Origin: Pseudomonas sp. AKS31
GTDB taxonomy: Bacteria; Pseudomonadota; Gammaproteobacteria; Pseudomonadales; Pseudomonadaceae
DNA: 64,000 bases
Direction of reading: 5' to 3'
Assembly (NCBI RefSeq): GCF_023634765.1
Contig: NZ_JAMLFX010000016.1
Location: 1-64,000, forward strand
This document shows, piece by piece, positions 58,070-64,000 of the stretch (positions are counted from its first letter, which is position 1; the number at the start of each line of letters is the position of its first letter). The position numbers and the translations under genes are program-made. Under the pieces are notes generated by a model. The model searched no databases. It was not told the DNA's origin and saw only the letters and a list, made by a program, of their open reading frames with translations.

Positions 58070-58114
58070 AGCTACAAGCTTGAAGCTTGCGGCTCGCGGC
58101 TTGTAGCTGCTTTT
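58070..58114. repeat. Palindromic repeat and bidirectional terminator
   Basis: AGCTACAAGC (58070-58079) pairs with GCTTGTAGCT (58099-58108), with an inner caagcttgaagcttg palindrome and a T4 run at 58111. GCTACAAGC/GCTTGTAGC repeats are a recurrent intergenic class in Pseudomonas. The element lies between convergent genes and overlaps the end of the cation-efflux gene. Confidence 0.8.
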
Positions 58115-58980
58115 ATCGGGTCGGCGTGCACCAGCACTTCGGCTCGCGGGTAGGCCTTGTGAATGGCATCGGCGGCTTGGTCGCTGATGCCGTGCGCCAC
58201 TGACAAGGTCAATTCCCCCGGCAATTCCAGGTGCAACTGCACAAACCAGTGGTTACCGGAGATCCGCGTGCGCAGGTCATGCGCGCCCAACACCCCCGGC
58301 ACACTGCAGGCCAGTTCGAGCATGTGCTGACTGACATCCGTTGGCAGCTCCTCATCCATCAGCACCGAAAAACTTTCCCGGGCGATCTGGATCGCACTCC
58401 ACAGAATGTAGGCGGCAATGCCGAGTCCGAACCAGGCATCCAGTTGATGCCAGCCGAACCCGGCCAACACCAGCGCCAGCAGAATACTGCCGTTGAGTAA
58501 CAGATCGGATCGGTAATGCAGTGAGTCGGCACGCACGGCGTTGGAACCGGTCTGCTTGATCACTCGATGCTGCAGCATCAGCAAGGCCACGGTCAGCAGC
58601 AATGAGAAAATGATCACGCCAATGCTGATCCATGGCGCGCCAAGCGGTTCCGGCTGCTGGATGCGTTCATAGGCCTGAAACGCGATCAACACTGCACTGC
58701 CGCCAATGAACAGCGCCTGCGCCATGCCCGCCAGCGATTCTGCCTTGCCGTGACCATAGCGGTGATCGTCATCGGCCGGGCGCAGCGCGTAATGCACCGC
58801 CAGCAGATTGAGCATCGAAGTAACACCATCCAGCGCCGAGTCGGTGAGGCCGGCGAGCATGCTCACCGAACCGCTGAGCCACCAGGCGATGGCTTTGGCG
58901 ATGATCAGTGTGCACGCCACCGCTACCGAGGCGCGGGTTGCCAGCCTGAGCAGGCGGGCGTGTTCGGGGCTGGATGTCAT
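58072..58980 (-). CDS. Cation-diffusion-facilitator efflux protein (FieF-like)
   Basis: This 302-residue CDF transporter exports divalent metals (iron and/or zinc in the FieF branch) in exchange for protons. Six membrane helices span about 15-210. Metal-site motifs are SVSMLAGLTDSALDGVTSMLNLLAVHYAL in the second helix pair and HRYGHGKAESLAGMAQALF, both nearly identical to FieF. A cytoplasmic C-terminal domain (about 210-290) follows, with EELPTDVSQHMLELACSVPGVLGAHDLRTR and HWFVQLHLELPG. The C-terminal dozen codons (AATSREPQASSL) are encoded by the palindromic repeat at 58070-58108, so that end may be a recent addition. Confidence 0.93.
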   Translation of the reverse strand: MTSSPEHARLLRLATRASVAVACTLIIAKAIAWWLSGSVSMLAGLTDSALDGVTSMLNLLAVHYALRPADDDHRYGHGKAESLAGMAQALFIGGSAVLIAFQAYERIQQPEPLGAPWISIGVIIFSLLLTVALLMLQHRVIKQTGSNAVRADSLHYRSDLLLNGSILLALVLAGFGWHQLDAWFGLGIAAYILWSAIQIARESFSVLMDEELPTDVSQHMLELACSVPGVLGAHDLRTRISGNHWFVQLHLELPGELTLSVAHGISDQAADAIHKAYPRAEVLVHADPIKAATSREPQASSL

Positions 58981-58992
58981 TGAACGTCCTTT

Positions 58993-59412
58993 TTAAGCGG
59001 CGGGTTGCAGGCCGAACATCGCCAGTTGTTGAGTGCTGCCCTTGTGTTGAATCAGGCGCGGATCGTCGAGAGGGAAGTCTCGGCCCAACTCGCTTTCGAG
59101 AATAGCCTGCAACTTGTGATTATCGACCTGACCGTCCGGGCCGATGGCTTGTTTGAGTTTGGCCGGGTCGATCTGCGCCGTGTGGCCCGGTTCGAAATAG
59201 ATCGCGCCGGTGGCGAAGTCGACGGCAAACGCGATCAGCCCGGGAATCACGTAGAACAGCAGGCCCACGGCATCGAGCACGGCAATCGCCGGGTCGATCT
59301 TGCCGTCGATTTGACCGCGCCGGTCCGGGTAGAAAATCGAACCGCACGCGGTGATCTGCGTGAGCAGGGTGGCGACCAGTACACCGCCGATCAGGCGAAA
59401 AGGTAAGCGCAT
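58993..59412 (-). CDS. Hypothetical lipoprotein, 139 residues
   Basis: This product begins MRLPFRLIGGVLVATLLTQI and continues TACGSIFYPDRRGQ, giving a lipobox ITAC (Cys23). A hydrophobic segment AVGLLFYVIPGLIAFAVDFATGAIYF follows (about 45-70). The soluble tail (LKQAIGPDGQVDNHKLQAILESELGRDFPLDDPRLI) contains a possible EF-hand-like DxDGxxxxxxL stretch. It is conserved in pseudomonads and has no established function. I would not use the enzyme names sometimes attached to such proteins. AGGAG lies eight bases before ATG 59412, and the longer frame is not supported. It is the neighbour of the cation efflux gene on the same strand. Confidence 0.85.
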   Translation of the reverse strand: MRLPFRLIGGVLVATLLTQITACGSIFYPDRRGQIDGKIDPAIAVLDAVGLLFYVIPGLIAFAVDFATGAIYFEPGHTAQIDPAKLKQAIGPDGQVDNHKLQAILESELGRDFPLDDPRLIQHKGSTQQLAMFGLQPAA

Positions 59413-59522
59413 GGAAAAATCTCCTGAGTCATCTGATAACGAAGCTTCGTCTTGTGAAGTTAAGACCCTGACGAACGCCTGGCAGTTCGCCGTTATACTC
59501 GCGCCTCTGTTTTGGAGCCAGC

Positions 59523-62042
59523 ATGATTTCTTTGCCAATCGATGACGTTTTACCCGCCCTGCGTGAAGCCCTCGCAACACGCCACGAAGCCGTGCTCGAA
59601 GCACCGCCCGGCGCCGGTAAAACCACCCGTGTGCCGTTGGCCTTGCTCAATGAAGCGTGGCTGGCCGGGCAGACCATTCTGATGCTTGAGCCGCGCCGTC
59701 TCGCCGCGCGTGCAGCCGCCGAACGTCTCGCCAGTGAGTTGGGCGAGAAGGTCGGTGAAACCGTCGGTTATCGCATTCGTCTCGACAGCAAGGTCGGCCC
59801 CAACACACGTATCGAAGTGGTCACCGAAGGCATTCTCACCCGCCGCTTGCAGGATGACCCGGCGCTGGAAGGCGTGGGCCTGCTGATTTTCGACGAATTC
59901 CACGAACGGAGCCTCGACGCCGATCTGGCGCTGGCGTTAAGTCTGAACGGTCGCGAGCTATTCCGAGCTGAACAGCCGCTGAAGATTTTGCTGATGTCCG
60001 CCACGCTGGAAGGCGAACGTCTGGCCGGGCTGCTGGATGATGCACCAATCCTGCGCAGCGAAGGGCGCATGTACCCGGTGACGATGCGCTGGGGCCGGCC
60101 GTTTCAGCCTGGCGAATACATCGATCAGCGCGTCACGCAAACCGTGCTCGAAGCGCTGCACGATGAAAGTGGCAGCCTGTTGGTGTTCCTGCCGGGGCAG
60201 GCGGAAATCCGTCGCGTCCATCAACAACTGGCCGACGCCATCGGTGAGCGCAGTGATGTGTTGCTGTGTCCATTGCACGGCGAACTGGACCTCAACGCCC
60301 AGCGTGCCGCCATCGACCCGGCGCCGACCGGCCAGCGCAAAGTGGTGCTGGCGACCAACATTGCCGAGACCAGTTTGACCATCGACGGCGTGCGCGTAGT
60401 CATCGATGCCGGGCTGGCGCGGGTGCCGCGTTTCGATCCCGGCAGCGGCATGACGCGCCTCGATACCCAGCGCATTTCCAAGGCCAGTGCTACGCAGCGC
60501 GCAGGTCGGGCAGGGCGTCTGGAACCGGGCGTTTGTTATCGCTTGTGGTCGCAGGATCAGCACGAGCAACTCGCCGCTTACGGCAGTGCGGAAATTCTGT
60601 CGGCGGATCTCGCCAGTCTTGCGTTGCAACTGGGGCGCTGGGGTGTGACGCCGGGCGAACTGGTCTGGCTGGATGTTCCGCCGGCGGCCGCTTATGCCCA
60701 GGCGCAGGAGTTGTTGCAGCGGCTCGGCGCGCTGGAAGGTGAGGCGCTGACTTCCCACGGTCAGGCCATGGCTGAGTTGCCAGCGCATCCGCGCATCGGG
60801 CATTTGCTCCTGCGCGGGCAGGCGTTGGGTCTGGCGCACATGGCCTGCGATGTTGCTGCGCTGCTGGGCGAGCGCGATATCTTGCGCGGTGCCGGGGCGG
60901 ATTTGCACAGTCGATTGGCGCTGCTTTCCGGCGAAGGGCGCGCGGCTCGTGGTGCGCAGGGCGGGGTGCAACGGGCCAAGCAACTGGCGCGGCAATATCG
61001 CGGTTACCTGCGCGGCAAGGCGAGCGAGCCGGTCAGCGATCCTGATCATCCGCGCTGGCTCGGCGCCTTGCTGGCGCTGGCCTACCCGGATCGTGTCGCG
61101 CAACAGCGGCGTGCCGGTGGTGCCGAATATCGCCTGGCCAACGGTCGCGCGGCGCTGTTCGCCGAAGCCGACAGCCTGATGAAAGAGCCGTGGATCGTCA
61201 TCGCCGACCTCGGCAGCCGTCAGGGTCAGCGCGAAGAACGGATTTATCTGGCGGCGGATTTCGATCCGGCGCTGTTCGATTCGGTGCTCGCCGAACAGGT
61301 GCGCAACGTTGATCAACTCGACTGGGACGAACGCGAAGGCGTATTGCGCGCCGAGCGCCAGCGCAAGGTCGGCGAGCTGATTCTCAGCCGTGAACCGTTG
61401 ACCGGTCTTGATGAAAATGCGCGCAGTCAGGCGCTGGTCAATCTGGTGCGACGCAAAGGGCTGGAGTTGTTGCCGTGGACGCCGGAGCTGCGCCAGTGGC
61501 AGGCGCGCGTGGCGCTGTTGCGGCAGTTGGAATTGAACAGTCAGGATGACAGTCAGTGGCCGGATGTCAGCGATGCGACGTTGCTCGATACCCTTGAAGA
61601 CTGGCTGATGCCTTATCTGGGCAAGGTCTCGCGACTCAGTCATTTTGCCAATCTGGATCTGTCGAGCATCGTCCGTAATCTGCTGCCGTGGCCGTTGCCG
61701 CAAAAGCTCGATGAGCTGGCGCCGCATCATCTGAGTGTGCCGTCGGGGTCGTCGATTCGCCTGGATTACAGCGAGTTTCCGCCGATTCTCGCGGTGCGTT
61801 TGCAAGAGTTGTTCGGGCTCGCCGATACGCCGCGAATTGCCGGCGGGCGACAGGTGGTCAAGTTGCACCTGCTGTCGCCAGCACGGCGGCCGGTGCAGGT
61901 GACGCAGGATCTGGCCAATTTCTGGCGCAGCACCTATGCCGAGGTGAAGAAGGATCTGAAGGGGCGGTATCCGAAGCTATTCCATAAGTTGGACCCATGG
62001 GTTGAATCGCTTAACAAGAGTAGGTTGACAGATAAGGAATAA
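59523..62042 (+). CDS. hrpB: ATP-dependent RNA helicase HrpB with altered C-terminal tail
   Basis: This 839-residue DEAH-box RNA helicase has Walker A in EAPPGAGKTTRVP (residues 27-35) and the DEFH box in LLIFDEFHERSLD (Asp124-His127). Further motifs are LMSATLEGERLAGLL, LLVFLPGQAEIRRV, LATNIAETSLTIDGVRVVIDAG and QRAGRAGRLEPGVCYRLW. The HA2 and HrpB C-terminal domains follow. In HrpB the end normally reads KGRYPKHxWPxDPxxxxPTxR. Here it changes directly after KGRYPK (residue 818) to LFHKLDPWVESLNKSRLTDKE. The change coincides with the start of a recombinase island. The cellular role of HrpB is poorly defined; RNA remodelling is presumed. Confidence 0.95.
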   Translation: MISLPIDDVLPALREALATRHEAVLEAPPGAGKTTRVPLALLNEAWLAGQTILMLEPRRLAARAAAERLASELGEKVGETVGYRIRLDSKVGPNTRIEVVTEGILTRRLQDDPALEGVGLLIFDEFHERSLDADLALALSLNGRELFRAEQPLKILLMSATLEGERLAGLLDDAPILRSEGRMYPVTMRWGRPFQPGEYIDQRVTQTVLEALHDESGSLLVFLPGQAEIRRVHQQLADAIGERSDVLLCPLHGELDLNAQRAAIDPAPTGQRKVVLATNIAETSLTIDGVRVVIDAGLARVPRFDPGSGMTRLDTQRISKASATQRAGRAGRLEPGVCYRLWSQDQHEQLAAYGSAEILSADLASLALQLGRWGVTPGELVWLDVPPAAAYAQAQELLQRLGALEGEALTSHGQAMAELPAHPRIGHLLLRGQALGLAHMACDVAALLGERDILRGAGADLHSRLALLSGEGRAARGAQGGVQRAKQLARQYRGYLRGKASEPVSDPDHPRWLGALLALAYPDRVAQQRRAGGAEYRLANGRAALFAEADSLMKEPWIVIADLGSRQGQREERIYLAADFDPALFDSVLAEQVRNVDQLDWDEREGVLRAERQRKVGELILSREPLTGLDENARSQALVNLVRRKGLELLPWTPELRQWQARVALLRQLELNSQDDSQWPDVSDATLLDTLEDWLMPYLGKVSRLSHFANLDLSSIVRNLLPWPLPQKLDELAPHHLSVPSGSSIRLDYSEFPPILAVRLQELFGLADTPRIAGGRQVVKLHLLSPARRPVQVTQDLANFWRSTYAEVKKDLKGRYPKLFHKLDPWVESLNKSRLTDKE
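61955..61980. other. Presumed island attachment site within the hrpB 3' end
   Basis: The sequence coding for KDLKGRYPK (ending at 61976) is the last part of hrpB that agrees with the family. From here the reading frame and base composition change, and recombinase genes follow 120 bases on. This suggests an att core overlapping GGGGCGGTATCCGAAG. The other end lies outside the window, so the matching direct repeat cannot be seen. Confidence 0.5.
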
Positions 62043-62096
62043 TTTGAAATTGCGTAACATATAGGCTTGACTACCTTCTGAGATGGGGAGGTAGCC

Positions 62097-63569
62097 ATGT
62101 CCTATATTAATCCGCTTCACCAAGGCCGACTGATTCTTATCTCGCATCTGCGTGACGCCTTCGCCAGTCTATATGTCCATGACGCCCCAAAAGGTTCGGC
62201 CACCTTGGGGCTTGATGGGGATGCCTCCAGAGTCGTTTCCCAACTCGATGAAGTCGGCGGCGGGCATGATCGGGATTTGTTCAACTTCCCGTTTCTCTTT
62301 CATGCGAATGGCGATCCTTGGCACGAAGCGAACGATTATTTGCTCAGTCTCATGCGTGACAGGTCTCCACTAAATCGGCGCACTGATGATGTTCGGCGTC
62401 GTGCAAGCAAACTACTTGATTACCTCCTGTTTTGTGAGGATAAAAATCTAGATTGGGAAGACTTTTCCGGTGCTCGACCTCCGCATCGCCCTACCTACAA
62501 ATACTTCTATCACCTGATTAACGAGGGCCATCGCAGTAATCAGGTGATCAATCAATATACCGCTGCTGTTTATCACTTTTACAAATACGTTTCCGAGCAT
62601 TGGCGCAACCTCGACATGAAACGTGTCGATACGATCAAACAGGTGCGTTTTATCGTGCAGGGTTCTAAAGGCGTCAGGGTCGTAGATGCAGAAAAACGCA
62701 GTCAAACGCTGCGTACGACGCCGGTCAGTTCAGTGCCGTTAGGGTTCGTACGGGAAGACGGCGAGGATCTTAGGCCGCTTTCCAATCGTGAGTTGGGTGC
62801 GTTTCTTGCCGCCATTCGCAATGAAAAAGAATGGTCTGCGGTTGAGCGATTAATCCTGATGACCGCGTTAATGACGGGCGCCCGCAAGCAAACCGTTCTG
62901 ACCATGCGCTTGAAGCATTTGAAGGGCTTTACAGAGAACAAGCTGCAGCCTGGGGGGGACTATAAATTACATGCCGGTCCCGGCACAGGCATTGATACGA
63001 AATACGACAAACCGCACGTCCTGTACGTTCCGAAGCAACTTGCCGAAGAGCTGGTCACGCTTTCCAAAAGCCCGATGATGAAAAAACGGCGGGAGAAGTT
63101 CAGTGCTCAGTTAGAGGCTAGTCGTCCCGGCCTGTCGGTGGTCGAGGACGATATGTATTTGTTTCTCTCCGACCAAGGCAACTGCTATTACATGGCCGAA
63201 AGCGATCCGCGCTATACGATTGTGAAGTCGCCGCAGACAGGACAGGTAACGGAAACAATTAAGCGCAAGTTGATCCAAAAAGCTTCTAGTCTATTCCCGA
63301 AAAACTTCTCATATCACTGGCTGCGAGCGACCTTTGGCTATCAGCTCTATCAGCGCTTACGGGTATTGGTTAAGGAAGGAACGATGAAGCCGGGCGAAGA
63401 CATCGACTTTATTCAGAAGCGCATGCACCACGAGTCCAGGGAAACGACAGAGAACTACCTAAAATTGTTCATGATGACTCACGAAAAGGTCATTGCCCAA
63501 GAGATATGGGAGGGCAAGTTGTTCAATGGTGGCTACGCGGTGCTGAAGGTGGAGGCGCACGATGGATAG
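62097..63569 (+). CDS. Tyrosine-recombinase integrase (first of a tandem set)
   Basis: This 490-residue integrase has a core-binding domain (about 75-190; KLLDYLLFCEDKNLDWEDFSG) and a catalytic domain with the tyrosine-recombinase residues. These are Arg263 in MTGARKQTVLTM, Lys near TKYDKPHVLYVP, His407/Arg410 in SYHWLRATFGYQ, His445 in KRMHHESRETTENY and the nucleophile Tyr454. An N-terminal extension of about 75 residues is unusual. It would cut and rejoin DNA at the att site. GGGGAGG precedes the ATG. Its last eight bases overlap the next recombinase-like gene (ATGGATAG). Base composition is lower in GC than hrpB, consistent with transfer. Confidence 0.92.
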   Translation: MSYINPLHQGRLILISHLRDAFASLYVHDAPKGSATLGLDGDASRVVSQLDEVGGGHDRDLFNFPFLFHANGDPWHEANDYLLSLMRDRSPLNRRTDDVRRRASKLLDYLLFCEDKNLDWEDFSGARPPHRPTYKYFYHLINEGHRSNQVINQYTAAVYHFYKYVSEHWRNLDMKRVDTIKQVRFIVQGSKGVRVVDAEKRSQTLRTTPVSSVPLGFVREDGEDLRPLSNRELGAFLAAIRNEKEWSAVERLILMTALMTGARKQTVLTMRLKHLKGFTENKLQPGGDYKLHAGPGTGIDTKYDKPHVLYVPKQLAEELVTLSKSPMMKKRREKFSAQLEASRPGLSVVEDDMYLFLSDQGNCYYMAESDPRYTIVKSPQTGQVTETIKRKLIQKASSLFPKNFSYHWLRATFGYQLYQRLRVLVKEGTMKPGEDIDFIQKRMHHESRETTENYLKLFMMTHEKVIAQEIWEGKLFNGGYAVLKVEAHDG

Positions 63570-64000
63570 TCGTCAGCAATTCGAGCATCGTGCCGATACG
63601 CGGATTATTACGCTGAGTGAAGTCACTAAGGAGTTTGCCGAGCCTGAGAATTTGCGTTTGCAGCTGTCTCCGAACGTGAGGAAGAAGCCTTTTGATATTG
63701 GCAGTTTTGCGTATGTCATTCGTGGAAAGAATGGCAGCGTATTTGATGATCGCGGTACGCCGGTGGTGATTGAGTCTTTTGTTGAAAGCCGCCGTGAATT
63801 GATTGTGAGACTGCTGGAGTTCTTTGTCGGTCAGCGTGACATGACTGTGTTAACGCGATTGAAAACTGTCGAATATTTTATCGACTGGCTGAATATGCAC
63901 GGCTACAGGGAAGTGTTTGCCAATGCAGGGCAAGCCCAGCAAGCCTATCGAGACTATACTGCGCACCTGAATTATCAAATAGCCCATAAGGTATGGAAAC
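63562..64000 (+). CDS. Second recombinase-like protein, truncated by window end
   Basis: The frame opens at ATG 63562 inside the end of the integrase gene and stays open for 146 codons to the window edge. It begins MDSRQQFEHRADTRIITLSE and includes SRRELIVRLLEFFVGQRDMTVLTRLKTVEYFIDWLNMHGY, followed by YRDYTAHLNYQIAHKVWK. This all-helical pattern looks like the SAM-like core-binding domain of a tyrosine recombinase. The catalytic part would lie beyond 64000. Overlapping starts in a row of recombinase genes are typical of multi-recombinase modules such as Tn554-like or 'recombinase in trio' elements. I cannot tell which type this is. Confidence 0.75.
   Translation, partial: MDSRQQFEHRADTRIITLSEVTKEFAEPENLRLQLSPNVRKKPFDIGSFAYVIRGKNGSVFDDRGTPVVIESFVESRRELIVRLLEFFVGQRDMTVLTRLKTVEYFIDWLNMHGYREVFANAGQAQQAYRDYTAHLNYQIAHKVWK

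Noticed and set aside
62043..62096. tRNA gene as the island attachment site
   Set aside because: The 54-base gap between hrpB and the integrase has no tRNA-like sequence. The junction lies in the hrpB coding end.

Overview
The window reads as chromosomal DNA of a Pseudomonas fluorescens-group bacterium. It has high GC and strongly biased codons. The core-gene order is typical of this group (leuS-lptE-holA, mrdA-rodA-mltB-rlpA-dacA-ybeD-lipB-lipA, lnt-corC-ybeY-ybeZ-miaB, hemL-thiE-thiD). The short intergenic inverted repeats (REPINs with a GTAGGAGCTGCCG or GTGGGAGCTGGCTTGCCAGC core) are also characteristic. No rRNA, tRNA or CRISPR array was seen.

Layout. 1-455: tandem array derived from a MITE-like repeat. 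570-2840: mpl-ubiX and a small lipoprotein. 2925-5889 (minus strand): a TIP30-like SDR, a MORN-repeat caspase-like lipoprotein and a MaoC hydratase. 6083-7762: lrgA/lrgB-type genes and a LON-domain protein. 7877-8736: two small unknown genes in a locally AT-rich stretch. 8796-16436 (minus strand): a three-gene toxin-like operon. In it, two paralogous proteins with a C-terminal cholera/pertussis-toxin-like ADP-ribosyltransferase signature flank an 1158-residue protein with a membrane-inserting hydrophobic hairpin and RTX-type repeats. 16793-18872: DedA-PAP2 fusion and a 3-methyladenine glycosylase. 19050-33058: proline and NAD synthesis, ribosome factors, the elongasome and peptidoglycan-hydrolase cluster, lipoate synthesis, an LD-carboxypeptidase and a second MltB-like enzyme. 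33119-43234: arfA, holA, lptE, leuS, a YdcF protein, lnt, corC, ybeY and ybeZ. 43412-48776: miaB, a DUF1820 protein, a Sel1-repeat protein, hemL, thiE and thiD. 49124-58980: hybrid sensor kinase, aidB, amn, rluE, a DUF2788 protein, an Lrp regulator, a probable structured RNA, an Asn/Gln/His-rich exported protein and a cation efflux protein. 58993-62042: lipoprotein and hrpB. 62097-64000: the first two genes of a tandem tyrosine-recombinase module. It appears to have integrated into the 3' end of hrpB and changed that protein's C-terminus.

How the genes work together. Envelope biogenesis dominates the core part: Mpl recycling, PBP2/RodA elongation, MltB/RlpA/DacA/LdcA remodelling, LptE LPS export and Lnt lipoprotein maturation. 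ybeD-lipB-lipA is a lipoate module. YbeY/YbeZ, RsfS, RlmH, ArfA, RluE, MiaB and LeuS serve ribosomes and translation. The accessory parts most worth study are the ART-RTX-ART operon (8796-16436), the MORN/caspase lipoprotein (3594-5321), the recombinase island in hrpB (from about 61960), the arfA hairpin and the structured RNA near 56733-56906.
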